A stretch of DNA of 64,000 nucleotides from SPGG2 sp964194625 (GCA_964194625.1 CAXMNC010000237.1:1-64000), one strand, 5' to 3'. Positions 43,955-52,843 are shown, numbered from the stretch's first letter. The notes: generated from the sequence alone by a model not told the origin. Numbers and translations: made by a program.

Positions 43955-44818
43955 ATGACTGCTATAAGCACGTCGCCCTACATTTTAGAAGTCAGCCAAA
44001 AGGAATTCGCGGCGCAAGTATTAGAGAAGTCACGAGAAGTGCCCGTCTTCGTAGACTTTTGGGCTCAATGGTGTCGACCATGTCACATGCTGATGCCGAC
44101 CTTGGCAAAGCTTGCCGATGCCTATGCCGGAAAATTTCTGCTGGCCAAGGTAAACACTGACAACGAGCGTGAATTAGCGATGACATACGGTATTCGTAGT
44201 CTGCCCACCGTAAAGATCTTCCGCAATGGAGAGGTTGCAGATGAATTTATGGGGGCGCAACCAGAATCGGCGATCCGACAAATCATCGACCGCCACGTGT
44301 CACGCGAATCCGACACCATGGTCGAGGCCGCCCTGCTTGCTCATCGCGAAGGCAAAATAGAAGAAGCGACTGAGCTACTACAAAATACCATGGACACGGA
44401 TCCCGATAACGATCGGGTCAAAATAGAACTTACAAGGATATATCTCGAACAGTCGCGCCTTGACGACGCGGAAAAGCTGCTAGACCGTATCACCAAGCTA
44501 GACTCGGAGGGAATCGCCCTGGTGGCGTGCATCGAATTTGCACGCATCGCTGCCGATGCATTGCCGATGGCAGAGCTAGAGCAGGCGATTTCTTTGGATC
44601 CAAACGATTGTGATGCGCGCCACAAACTAAGTGCGCTACAGGTATTAGAAAATGATTATGAGTCCGCTCTGCAACAACTTCTGGAGATCGTAAAGCGAAA
44701 CCGGAAATTTGACGAGGATGCTGGACGCAGGCACATGGTGGCGTTGTTCAATATGCTCGGCAATGACAGCGATCTCGTCGGCAAGTATCGCAACCTACTG
44801 TCCATGGCGCTCAACTAG
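43955..44818 (+). CDS. cnoX: Thioredoxin-TPR protein, CnoX/YbbN-like chaperedoxin
   Basis: A 287-residue cytosolic protein: an N-terminal thioredoxin domain (about 10-115) with active site WCRPC (Cys40, Cys43) and the cis-Pro segment RSLPTVKIF, followed by TPR-like helices. Related proteins protect substrates from overoxidation and hand them to GroEL or DnaK. Unlike E. coli YbbN, both cysteines are present, so it may be redox active; the Arg replaces the usual Gly of thioredoxin. It follows tRNA-Glu by 57 bp. Confidence 0.9.
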   Translation: MTAISTSPYILEVSQKEFAAQVLEKSREVPVFVDFWAQWCRPCHMLMPTLAKLADAYAGKFLLAKVNTDNERELAMTYGIRSLPTVKIFRNGEVADEFMGAQPESAIRQIIDRHVSRESDTMVEAALLAHREGKIEEATELLQNTMDTDPDNDRVKIELTRIYLEQSRLDDAEKLLDRITKLDSEGIALVACIEFARIAADALPMAELEQAISLDPNDCDARHKLSALQVLENDYESALQQLLEIVKRNRKFDEDAGRRHMVALFNMLGNDSDLVGKYRNLLSMALN

Positions 44819-44918
44819 TGCGAACAGCCTCAGGCGCGCTTGGTCCTTGTTATTGCCCAAGGCGATATAAAAGCGGGTGTTTGGGTGTGGGCTAAACCGT
44901 GCCCACCGTATGCACGGG

Positions 44919-45563
44919 CTAGGCCTTCGCGCCCCCCGTTTTTAGCATGTCAGCCGTACGGGTAAAGCCACTTCGGACCGCAATGGAGAGGGCCGTATCA
45001 CCCTTGCCGTTCTTGGCATGCACATCGGCACCGCCATCCATCAACACTTTGGTGAGATCGGAATAACCCTTTGAGGCCGCTGCCATAAGTGGCGTAGCGC
45101 CACTCAGTGTTCTGACATTGACGTTAACGCCAGTCTTGAGTAGGGACTGCGCCACCGATACTTGGCCCTTGGAAACCGCGTTGAACAGCGCCACGGCGCC
45201 GTGCCGAGTTGAGGTTACTCTTTGCTTCTCAATGCCAGTTGGGATCTTGAAGAATCGACTCGCCAGCGAAACCACGACCATAGCGATTAACGCGAACATC
45301 ATGATGTGGCGGTCAACCCCAAATTCTGTCGCCATGTCTGAGGGGAGATTGGCGCCGATGGCCAGGATTGCCACGACAAGTACGAGGGTAAACTTGAGGT
45401 ATCGGACCAGTGCCACGCCGACAAGACATATCAACCCACCAAGCAAGTACTTGCGGTCGATACCCCATTGTTCAGCCAATCCGGTCGGCAGATTGGCGCC
45501 AATGCTCAACACCGCCACCCCAATCACCATTCCCCAGTCTGAAACCGACTTTACCCTAAGCAT
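44919..45563 (-). CDS. Membrane protein with duplicated helical module and ankyrin repeats
   Basis: The 214-residue protein has four hydrophobic segments in its first 105 residues and two to three ankyrin repeats after residue 120, such as SGATPLMAAASKGYSDLTKVL and KGDTALSIAVRSGF. The membrane part is an internal duplication: IGANLPTGLAEQWGIDRKYL at 21-40 recurs as IGANLPSDMATEFGVDRHIM at 69-88. I recognise no named family for the module. The ankyrin part probably binds a cytosolic partner. It is flanked by long spacers and looks monocistronic. Confidence 0.82.
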   Translation of the reverse strand: MLRVKSVSDWGMVIGVAVLSIGANLPTGLAEQWGIDRKYLLGGLICLVGVALVRYLKFTLVLVVAILAIGANLPSDMATEFGVDRHIMMFALIAMVVVSLASRFFKIPTGIEKQRVTSTRHGAVALFNAVSKGQVSVAQSLLKTGVNVNVRTLSGATPLMAAASKGYSDLTKVLMDGGADVHAKNGKGDTALSIAVRSGFTRTADMLKTGGAKA

Positions 45564-45884
45564 GGTCTGAGCCTAGTCGGCAGCCTGGCCGTGTTAAATC
45601 AGATATTAGTAGAGTTCGCATTATTATCAGCTTTCCTTGTCTAGGCTGTGTAATTCGTTCCCTCGGCCCTGCAGTGAGTCAGCCCACCGGCTATTATCTA
45701 GTGAACGGGACCGTCATCACAGCGAAGGTTAGAGCCCTAAAAATACGAATATCCCGGTCTATTTGGGGGAACATCATGCAAAATCTGTGCCTGTGGTCAC
45801 AAATAATGGCCGTTTGGCACCACAATCGGCTGGAAACAGGTCGCGGAGCACTTCGCCGCGTTCACCGCCAGCTGGGGGCACGAG
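45564..45884. other. Intergenic region, nothing firm
   Basis: 321 bases between divergent genes. A short frame from 45674 lacks a ribosome binding site and any family resemblance. A weak hairpin CGCGG/CCGCG lies at about 45842-45860, ahead of the next gene. I see no RNA gene or clear promoter. Confidence 0.3.
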
Positions 45885-46625
45885 ATGCCCCGGGCCGATA
45901 TGAAACGTACCAGCCAAACAGTACCACCAACGCTTGAGCAACGCATTAGACGCCTGGAAAAGCGCGTGACGCTGCTCGCCGGTAACGAAAAGCGCCCGCT
46001 CGCCACCATGCCTAATGCCTTTCACCCGGCGCTTCCACTCGGGTTGGGGGTGGTCGTGCTGGTGTGTGGTTACCTGGGCCTGGACCTACCGCGGCACTAC
46101 TATCAACCGCTGTTTGCTGGCTTAGTCGTCATCTTGGTATACCACCGTCAATTGTGGTCGTTAGCGCCCGGCCACTGGCGCTGGCCACAGATCATCGTTA
46201 ACTTCTTAATGCTGTCGTTGTTCTTCAAACTCCTGGTTGGCGGAGGTACGCGCTATCCACTCGAGTGGCTGAAGGTTCCGGTCCTCAAAAAGATTTCACC
46301 CACGGAGGAGAGCCCTTGGTACGATCAGCTTTTTCCCAACTTCGATGTGGCCTGGCAGGGTATTCCAGCTGTGACTGATCTGAGTTTTGACGTCACCATG
46401 ATTCAAAGCTTTTTGTTGATCGCCACCTTGGCAGGTGCGGTTTTCCGATTCCAGCCTTTCGCATCCCTAACTGCCGTGCTGCTGCTGTTGGTATCCATAC
46501 CTACATTCATTAGTTTTAATTGGGAGTGGGTGGTCCTGTTTCTGGTCCTCGGTGGTGCTTCTTTGTACTTGCAAACATATCCCCTTACGGTACGGCTGAA
46601 CCACGCTCAACAAAAAGACGAGTAA
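45885..46625 (+). CDS. Multi-pass membrane protein, unknown
   Basis: I do not recognise this 246-residue protein. After a short basic coiled-coil start (LEQRIRRLEKRVTLLA) it has about six hydrophobic segments: LGLGVVVLVCGYLGL, LFAGLVVILVYHR, IIVNFLMLSLFFKLLV, then, after a soluble loop rich in Pro/Trp, two or three more ending in VVLFLVLGGASLYL. The coding end overlaps the convergent esterase gene by 41 bp. The start at 45885 is preceded by a GGGGG tract; an ATG at 45900 is also possible. Confidence 0.72.
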   Translation: MPRADMKRTSQTVPPTLEQRIRRLEKRVTLLAGNEKRPLATMPNAFHPALPLGLGVVVLVCGYLGLDLPRHYYQPLFAGLVVILVYHRQLWSLAPGHWRWPQIIVNFLMLSLFFKLLVGGGTRYPLEWLKVPVLKKISPTEESPWYDQLFPNFDVAWQGIPAVTDLSFDVTMIQSFLLIATLAGAVFRFQPFASLTAVLLLLVSIPTFISFNWEWVVLFLVLGGASLYLQTYPLTVRLNHAQQKDE

Positions 46626-47295
46626 GCCAACTAGCGGCATCTGCCAGTTCTGCGGCGCAAACCGCATGTGCCATCGGATACGTACGCCAATCTACCGCGT
46701 ATCCGTTCTGCTGCAAACACTTCCGTGATTTCGATGCCCGCGCCAACGGAATAATCGGATCGTCTTCGCCATGCGCCATGAAAATAGGAATATCACGATT
46801 GGCCTCATGGCACTCTTGCGCCAAACTCCTAGGGACAGGCAAGTAGCCTGATAGAATCAGCAGACCAGCCAGGCGTTGCGGGTAACGCAGACCCGCGTAC
46901 AAAGCGATGGCGCCACCCTGCGAGAATCCGGCCAACAAAATCTGCGATGCAGGAATGCGGCGCTCCAGCTCACGTTGGATAAACACATGAACCATCTCCT
47001 GCGACTCTCGGATATGCTGAGAATTTTCACGAAAGTTACCTACGTCTGGCAGAATGTCATACCATGCTCGCATTACAAAACCTGCATTAATGGTCACTGC
47101 GCGCATGGGCGCGTGCGGGAACACGAACCGCACCGCTAGATCGCGCGGCAATCCAAACTCAGGTACTACAGCTTCGAAATCATGTCCGTCGGCGCCCAGG
47201 CCGTGCAGCAGTATCACGCTGGCGATCGGGTTCGGCGCTGTTTCAACCTCAACCGGTGGCGTGGCTAGAGCGAGCGATTCTGTAGAAGAATTCAT
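46585..47295 (-). CDS. Carboxylesterase/phospholipase family alpha/beta hydrolase
   Basis: A 236-residue serine hydrolase of the carboxylesterase 2 (YpfH/EstB) type. It shows VILLHGLGADGHDFEAVVPEF, the oxyanion region FPHAPMRAVTINAGFVMRAWYD, nucleophile in LAGFSQGGAIAL, acid in HGEDDPIIPL and His in YPMAHAV. No signal peptide, so cytosolic. Acts on short acyl esters or lysophospholipids in related enzymes; substrate unknown here. Confidence 0.9.
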   Translation of the reverse strand: MNSSTESLALATPPVEVETAPNPIASVILLHGLGADGHDFEAVVPEFGLPRDLAVRFVFPHAPMRAVTINAGFVMRAWYDILPDVGNFRENSQHIRESQEMVHVFIQRELERRIPASQILLAGFSQGGAIALYAGLRYPQRLAGLLILSGYLPVPRSLAQECHEANRDIPIFMAHGEDDPIIPLARASKSRKCLQQNGYAVDWRTYPMAHAVCAAELADAASWLTRLFVERGSAVP

Positions 47296-47460
47296 AGCAT
47301 GGTATTCGTATATGACCTTTCATGACTCAAACGACCAGGAGTCTATCGTTACTGGCAACCGAGATAAATGGGCACGCGTTTCAGTTTCTTTGCCGCTAGG
47401 TGCGGGCTAGAATGTTCGTGGTTGATACGTGCCTAAGACCATAATAATGGAGAAGGTCAC

Positions 47461-48273
47461 ATGCCCTTGAGCCTTCCGTTAATCATCGAGCCCGAGCAAT
47501 TAGAGGAACAACTCGGCACACCCGAAATGCTGATCGTAGATTTATGCAAACCTGAAATCTATGCGCGATCACATATTCCGGGTGCAGTGCACCTGGAATA
47601 TCGTTACTTGGTTGCGCCACAACCACCAGCCATGGGATGCCTTCCCGACGAAGTCCAGCTCACACAAGTGCTAAGCACCCTGGGCCTTTCAAACAGCACG
47701 TCTGTTGTCGCCTACGACGATGAAGGTGGCGGCCGCGCCGCGCGGCTTCTATGGACGCTCGATGCCGTCGGTCACTCACAAGGCAGCTTGCTAAATGGCG
47801 GTTTGCATGCGTGGGTGGCGGAGAATCGGCCACTCGCTAACGAAGCAGTCACACCTGTCCAGAACCAGTATCAAGTAACCATCAATGACGATGCTATTGC
47901 GGATAAGGCCTATATTTTGGGACACCTCGATGACGCGTCGGTGCAACTGGTGGATACTCGTAGCCCAGCCGAATACCATGGCCAACAGCAACGCGCCGCA
48001 CGTGCGGGCCATATTCCTGGGGCGGTAAACTTCGATTGGGTAAATGCCATGGACCCGACACGCAATCTGCGTTTGCGGACACAAGATGAACTGAAGTCGG
48101 CCTTGACCAGCCTGGGTGTCGTCCCCGAGAAAGAGATAGTCACCTACTGCCATACGCACCACCGATCCGCGCATACTTATATTACGCTAAAGAGTCTTGG
48201 CTACGGGCGCGTAAGAGGATATCCGGGTTCTTGGTCAGAATGGGGCAACAGCCCCGAGGTGCCCATCGCCTAG
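47461..48273 (+). CDS. Sulfurtransferase with two rhodanese domains
   Basis: Thiosulfate or 3-mercaptopyruvate sulfurtransferase type, 270 residues. The first rhodanese domain (about 10-125) is non-catalytic, with DDEGGGRAARLLW in place of an active loop. The second has LVDTRSPAEYHG and the active-site loop starting at Cys in TYCHTHHRSAHTY. That loop, CHTHHRS, is unusual compared with CRXGXX[RT], so substrate choice is open. GGAG lies eight bases before the ATG. Confidence 0.9.
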   Translation: MPLSLPLIIEPEQLEEQLGTPEMLIVDLCKPEIYARSHIPGAVHLEYRYLVAPQPPAMGCLPDEVQLTQVLSTLGLSNSTSVVAYDDEGGGRAARLLWTLDAVGHSQGSLLNGGLHAWVAENRPLANEAVTPVQNQYQVTINDDAIADKAYILGHLDDASVQLVDTRSPAEYHGQQQRAARAGHIPGAVNFDWVNAMDPTRNLRLRTQDELKSALTSLGVVPEKEIVTYCHTHHRSAHTYITLKSLGYGRVRGYPGSWSEWGNSPEVPIA

Positions 48274-48288
48274 GACAAGGCGGCACCA

Positions 48289-48507
48289 CTAAACCACGTC
48301 AATATCCAAGTCGCTGGGATCGAGCCGTGATGGCTGGGCCGCGGTATCAACGCCGCAGGTGTCTTGCCTCAACGAGTAGATGTCGCCAATGTAGACCATG
48401 GCCACGACATCCCGCATTTCAGGATCAGCATCGCAGATTGCCTCGCATTTAGACAGCAGCGTATTGATCTCTCGCACCAGAGATGCGGGCAGGTTGGCAT
48501 TTTTCAT
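48289..48507 (-). CDS. Small acidic hypothetical protein
   Basis: 72 residues, MKNANLPASLVREINTLLSK then an acidic C-terminus (SRLDPSDLDIDVV), with two cysteines. I recognise no family. A weak AGG lies before the ATG. It is convergent with the sulfurtransferase gene, 15 bp apart. Amphipathic composition makes coding plausible. Confidence 0.5.
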   Translation of the reverse strand: MKNANLPASLVREINTLLSKCEAICDADPEMRDVVAMVYIGDIYSLRQDTCGVDTAAQPSRLDPSDLDIDVV

Positions 48508-48601
48508 CGCCTATAACACTTCGCACAAGCACACGGTTCCCTTACCTAAGCAAACAGCATGCCAAGTCGCCAAAACCCGGATAAGACGGTATTAATTGCG
48601 A

Positions 48602-48712
48602 AAATTGGCCTTCTTATTCCCTGTGGAGCCACCTGCCGTCAAAAAATTGGCCTATAGATACCGCCAACCGCTGCTGGTGGGCTCAACACCATTCGTGGTG
48701 CCCGACCACCAG
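48602..48712. repeat. Hairpins and direct repeat upstream of dksA
   Basis: AAAATTGGCCT occurs twice (48602-48612 and 48644-48654). A nested hairpin follows: outer CTGGTGG/CCACCAG (48674-48680, 48706-48712) around inner CACCA-TTCG-TGGTG (48687-48700). On the minus strand TTGGC/GCCAA (48667-48648) is followed by six T, a weak terminator. It may be a small RNA on the minus strand or leader structure; no promoter for it is clear. Confidence 0.35.
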
Positions 48713-48798
48713 GAAGGACTGTTGTAAAATGCCCATCACGAGGGTCCAACGTTTTTTGCGCTAATGATGCTGCAAGGTCAGTTCGCGGAACGCCTTCC

Positions 48799-48827
48799 TT
48801 GCACCGGCCTTGCCTTTCTGGTATAGA
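48799..48827 (+). promoter_or_regulatory. Sigma-70 promoter for dksA
   Basis: TTGCAC (48799-48804), 17-base spacer, TATAGA (48822-48827). The predicted start is near 48834, about 40 bases before the ATG. Of the 366 bases between 48508 and 48873 this and the hairpin cluster are the only signals I see. Confidence 0.7.
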
Positions 48828-48873
48828 TTCGCGCTTAATTTTTTCCACGCATAGCAAAGTTAGGAGTGGAAAT

Positions 48874-49320
48874 ATGCCGGCCAGAAAAAGGAGTGAACCT
48901 GGGGCGAGTGCACTGTACGGCGGTGTCAAACCCTATGTGCGGAAAAAGGGTGAGAAATTCATGAATAAGAAACAGCTCGCGCACTTTCGCACGATGCTAT
49001 CTGCCTGGAAGGCAGATCTGTTGGATGAGCTCTCGCGCACCGTTACTCAGATGCGAGACGAACCGACACTTCACTCCGACCCGAATGACCGTGCAAGTCG
49101 GGAGACCGATATCTCTTTGGAGCTACGCAGCCGTGACCGGGAAAGCAAGCTCATCAAAAAGATCGACGAGGCGCTCGAACGAACCGAGTCCGGCGATTAC
49201 GGCTATTGTGAAGTTTGCGGCGTCGAGATCGGTATCGAGCGGCTAGAGGCGAGACCTACGGCAGAATTGTGTATCGATTGCAAGACGCTCGACGAGATTC
49301 GTGAAAAACAAATGGCCTGA
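48874..49320 (+). CDS. dksA: RNA polymerase-binding transcription factor DksA
   Basis: Works with ppGpp at RNA polymerase to repress rRNA and activate biosynthetic promoters. The 148-residue form shows the coiled-coil region ending LELRSRDRESKLIKKID, the acidic tip in LHSDPNDRASRE, and the zinc site CEVCGVEIG with CIDCKTL. The C-terminal LDEIREKQMA is the family end. Start at 48874: AGGAG seven bases upstream. A frame extending to 48799 overlaps its own promoter and is rejected. A terminator follows. Confidence 0.97.
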   Translation: MPARKRSEPGASALYGGVKPYVRKKGEKFMNKKQLAHFRTMLSAWKADLLDELSRTVTQMRDEPTLHSDPNDRASRETDISLELRSRDRESKLIKKIDEALERTESGDYGYCEVCGVEIGIERLEARPTAELCIDCKTLDEIREKQMA

Positions 49321-49372
49321 TGGTCCGATAACGATCCCAACGTCAGACGAAAGATCAGGAACACGGAACCAG

Positions 49373-49396
49373 AAGGGGACACTTGTCCCCTTTTCG
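49373..49396 (+). terminator. Rho-independent terminator after dksA
   Basis: AAGGGGAC (49373-49380) and GTCCCCTT (49385-49392) form a perfect 8-bp stem with loop ACTT, followed by TTCGG. It lies about 50 bases after the dksA stop and before the dihydroorotase start. Confidence 0.7.
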
Positions 49397-49412
49397 GTTT
49401 CGGGAGACGTAT

Positions 49413-50723
49413 TTGTATAGCCTGCTTGTCCGCAACGCTCGCATTGCGCAACCGGACGGATCCATATACGAGGGCGATCTCGCTTGCGAACAGGGCTTAA
49501 TTGCGAAGACCGGACCTTCGTTAGACGCACAAGCAGACGAAACGATTGATGCCGGTGGAAGACTGTTACTGCCTGGCACCATCGACCCACAAGTCCACTT
49601 CCGTGAGCCGGGCGCAACCCATAAGGAAGACTTGGCTAGCGGTTCACGCGCTGCCGTCAAGGGTGGTGTTACGAGTTTCCTGGAGATGCCAAACACCAAC
49701 CCACCAACCATAAACCAGAGTTCACTAGACGGCAAACTCGCGAGCGCCAGGCGCAAGTGTGTTGCCAACTATGGATTTTTTATTGGCGCCACACCCAATA
49801 ATCTTCATGAGATCAACACAGCGTCACCAGTTTGCGGGATCAAGATCTTTATGGGTGCGAGCACGGGTGATCTGCTCGTCCACGATCCGCAAGCCCTTGA
49901 GCGCATCTTTGCCAATGGCGATCGACTCATTGCAGTGCATGCTGAAGATGAGCAACGCATTCGGGAACGTCGTGCCCTATTCGCGGAAAACACTGACCCT
50001 GCGGTACACTCTGAAATCCGAGACAACCGGTGCGCTGCCTTGGCCACTGAACTCGCGCTCACATTATCTACGCGCTATGAGCGACGCCTGCATATTCTAC
50101 ATTTGTCTACCCACGACGAAGTAGAGCAGTTACAGAATCATAAGCCATCATGGGTGACAGCTGAAGTCATTCCCAATCATCTCTACCTAAACGTCGAGCA
50201 CTACGCCAGACAAGGCACACTTGTACAAATGAATCCCCCCATCCGACAACCTAAGGACAACGCTGCGCTGTGGCAGGCACTTCACGATGGTGTGATTGAC
50301 TTCATTGCAACCGACCACGCACCACACTCGATGGAGGAAAAAAAGCAGCCCTACCCGCAGAGCCCTGCCGGCATGCCCGGCGTTGAAACCTCATTACCAC
50401 TGATGTTAACCCACATGAAGGCTGGGAAATGCACGTTGGCAGAACTCCAGAAATGGATGTGCTGGGGGCCGGCCCAGGCTTATCGCATCGCCAACAAGGG
50501 AAAGATTACCGAAGGCTGGGACGCTGACCTCACACTCGTTGACATTGATGCAGTACGGCCTGCGCGCAATCAAGACATGTTCACAAAGGCCGGTTGGACT
50601 CCCTACCATGGATGGCCACTCACGGGGTGGCCCATCTACACTATCGTAGGTGGCTATGTTGCATTTGACCAAGGTCGGATCCGTGAGAACGTCCGCGGTC
50701 AGGCATTGAACTTCACTATCTGA
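49413..50723 (+). CDS. pyrC: Dihydroorotase, class I
   Basis: Third step of pyrimidine synthesis; amidohydrolase. The 436-residue protein has IDPQVHFREPGATHKED (first metal site, with Gln where many have His), KIFMGASTGDLL (carboxylated Lys), VHAEDE, RRLHILHLST and ATDHAPHS. It is the subgroup with QVHFREPG. TTG at 49413 is chosen since GGGAG lies six bases upstream and the N-terminus YSLLVRNARI then matches the family; a TTG at 49383 lies in the terminator stem-loop. Allantoinase or hydantoinase activity is less likely. Confidence 0.9.
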   Translation: MYSLLVRNARIAQPDGSIYEGDLACEQGLIAKTGPSLDAQADETIDAGGRLLLPGTIDPQVHFREPGATHKEDLASGSRAAVKGGVTSFLEMPNTNPPTINQSSLDGKLASARRKCVANYGFFIGATPNNLHEINTASPVCGIKIFMGASTGDLLVHDPQALERIFANGDRLIAVHAEDEQRIRERRALFAENTDPAVHSEIRDNRCAALATELALTLSTRYERRLHILHLSTHDEVEQLQNHKPSWVTAEVIPNHLYLNVEHYARQGTLVQMNPPIRQPKDNAALWQALHDGVIDFIATDHAPHSMEEKKQPYPQSPAGMPGVETSLPLMLTHMKAGKCTLAELQKWMCWGPAQAYRIANKGKITEGWDADLTLVDIDAVRPARNQDMFTKAGWTPYHGWPLTGWPIYTIVGGYVAFDQGRIRENVRGQALNFTI

Positions 50724-50728
50724 TCGTT

Positions 50729-51523
50729 ATGGACCTCGTACCGTTGCTTACGGCACTTATTCTTGGTGCTATTGAAGGTTTGACCGAATTCCTGCCGGTA
50801 TCCTCCACCGGCCACTTGATCATTGTCGGCGATTTCCTCGGCTTCACCGATGCCCACGCAAAGACCTTTGACATCTTCATTCAGCTTGGCGCTATACTGG
50901 CTGTCGTATGGCACTATCGGCAGCGACTTGCAAGTCTTATCGCTGGGCTTAACCAGGGCGTCGCCCAACGGTTCTGGCTGAATCTGACGATCGCCTTTGT
51001 CCCTGCCGCCCTAGTTGGACTCGCACTGCACAAGCAGATAAAGGCCTATCTCTTCAATCCGATGGCGGTGGCCGGGGCCCTCATCGTTGGCGGCGTGATT
51101 ATTCTATTGATAGAACGAACACCACGCCGTGTCCGCGTGCAGGATCTCGAGTCCTTACGACCAAGTGATGCCTTAAAAATCGGCGTTGCGCAAACGCTAT
51201 CTTTATTCCCTGGTGTATCGCGGGCCGGCGCGACGATCATGGGCGGACTGCTGACGGGTCTTTCGCGCACGACTGCTACTGAGTTTTCGTTCTTCCTAGC
51301 AATACCGACAATGCTCGCCGCCACAAGCTATGAGCTCATTACCAATCGCCACGTCCTCAGTCCCGAAAATACGGCCCTGTTTGTGGTGGGATTTATCACG
51401 GCCTTCGTGACTGCCCTGATCGTGATAAGGGCGTTTTTGGCCTATGTCGCACACCACAATTTCGCTGCTTTCGCCTACTACCGAATCGTATTTGGCTTGC
51501 TGGTACTGATCTATTTCTGGTAA
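50729..51523 (+). CDS. uppP: Undecaprenyl-diphosphatase
   Basis: Inner membrane enzyme recycling undecaprenyl diphosphate for peptidoglycan; overproduction gives bacitracin resistance. The 264 residues include GAIEGLTEFLPVSSTGHLII (active site), FPGVSRAGATIMGGLLTG, and eight membrane segments. It begins five bases after the dihydroorotase stop, so probably co-transcribed. Confidence 0.97.
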   Translation: MDLVPLLTALILGAIEGLTEFLPVSSTGHLIIVGDFLGFTDAHAKTFDIFIQLGAILAVVWHYRQRLASLIAGLNQGVAQRFWLNLTIAFVPAALVGLALHKQIKAYLFNPMAVAGALIVGGVIILLIERTPRRVRVQDLESLRPSDALKIGVAQTLSLFPGVSRAGATIMGGLLTGLSRTTATEFSFFLAIPTMLAATSYELITNRHVLSPENTALFVVGFITAFVTALIVIRAFLAYVAHHNFAAFAYYRIVFGLLVLIYFW

Positions 51524-51640
51524 CCGTTTGCTTTGAATGCTTGACTCGGCTGGTCTATCTTAGTAAACACGGATAGATACCGGATCGACCGGCTCCTCTG
51601 TTCAACACCCAAACAACCCTTACAGCACGAATCGACAAGA

Positions 51641-52810
51641 ATGGCCACTCAAAACGCTCCCGCAAGCTCAGAAAAACCACGTGTGCTCGTGGTTGACGAT
51701 TCGCGTGTCATGCGCAAGGCCATCAGTAAGTTCATCCAGGCTGAATTCGACGTAGCCGAAGCTGATGATGGTGAGGCGGGCTGGCAAAAACTAACCGAAG
51801 ACGACCAAATCCAGGTTGTTATTGCCGATGTGCTCATGCCGAAACTCGACGGGTATGCCTTGATATGTCGGATTCGTGCTGCCGATCAGACTCGAATCCG
51901 CGACGTACCGGTGATCGTCATCACTGGCGCCGAAGACGATGACACGCGAGAGCGTGCCTTCGCGTGCGGTGCTAACGACTTTATCACCAAACCAATCGAC
52001 GGCGCCCACCTACTCACATGTACACGTACACAGGCGAAATTAGATCAAACGGCACGTAAACTGGCGCATGATGTCGAAGCCATAGACGACGAGCTGGCGA
52101 GTATAGATCCACTCACGCAACTCAATAGTCGTCGAATATTACTACGGCGTGGCAACGAGGAACTCGCCAACACCACCGGCAGAAGCGACGAATTTTCCTT
52201 AATCAAACTCGACATCGATGATTTCAGAGCCATCTATAGCCAACACGGTGATGATTCTGGCGACCGGTTGTTGGTCTGGCTGGCGAAGATTTTAGTCGCT
52301 CAGACACGGACTGGAGATCTAATTGCACGCATCGGCGGCGGTGAATTCGCGATTATGGCGCCAACCACCGGACGCCTCGATGCTGCCATCCTCTGCGAAC
52401 GTCTTCGCGGTGCCATCAGCGCCGAACCGTTTAGTCACGATGGTGCAACAATACCGGTAACCGCAAGCATTGGTTTGGTGACCCTGGGACGCGACCGGGG
52501 AAACTCCATTGAGGAATTGCTAGCGGTCGCTGAGGAACGTGTTGCGTCTGCGAAGGCGGCCGGCGGTAACCGATTGAGTGTTAGAGAGCTGGCAGAGAAC
52601 GAAGACGAAGATAGCGTCATCGTTGAACAGCCGGACATCGATACTGCCTTGGGGATGTTACAGAACGGTAACTCTGGAAAACTGGAACCCTATCTGCCCG
52701 ATCTCGTGCTGACCGTATTGCCCCTGATCGAACTCTGTAACAACAAGCTAAGTCTAGACTTCGAGTATGAGCTTGATGTCCTTAGGAAAAAGCTTTCCGA
52801 ACTGAAATAA
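51641..52810 (+). CDS. Response regulator with degenerate GGDEF domain
   Basis: Receiver domain (about 12-130) with Asp63 as phosphoacceptor in VIADVLMPKLDGY and Lys117 in FITKPID; then a GGDEF domain (about 150-310) beginning IDPLTQLNSRR and a C-terminal helical tail to 389. The catalytic motif reads GGGEF at 232-236: the third residue, normally Asp or Glu, is Gly. In the upstream element GDDSGDRLL an Asp stands where His is usual. It may therefore lack diguanylate cyclase activity and act as a c-di-GMP or partner sensor. Its cognate kinase is not adjacent. Confidence 0.88.
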   Translation: MATQNAPASSEKPRVLVVDDSRVMRKAISKFIQAEFDVAEADDGEAGWQKLTEDDQIQVVIADVLMPKLDGYALICRIRAADQTRIRDVPVIVITGAEDDDTRERAFACGANDFITKPIDGAHLLTCTRTQAKLDQTARKLAHDVEAIDDELASIDPLTQLNSRRILLRRGNEELANTTGRSDEFSLIKLDIDDFRAIYSQHGDDSGDRLLVWLAKILVAQTRTGDLIARIGGGEFAIMAPTTGRLDAAILCERLRGAISAEPFSHDGATIPVTASIGLVTLGRDRGNSIEELLAVAEERVASAKAAGGNRLSVRELAENEDEDSVIVEQPDIDTALGMLQNGNSGKLEPYLPDLVLTVLPLIELCNNKLSLDFEYELDVLRKKLSELK

Positions 52811-52843
52811 CAATCAGACGGCATGTGCCGCAATCCTTGGGTA

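Noticed and set aside
45674..45937. Plus-strand frame ahead of the membrane protein gene
   Set aside because: Low-complexity translation, no Shine-Dalgarno, and overlaps the start of a better supported gene in another frame.
48639..48929. Minus-strand frame over the dksA promoter region
   Set aside because: Runs antisense to dksA and its promoter, shows no family resemblance or ribosome binding site, and its bases are better explained by hairpins.
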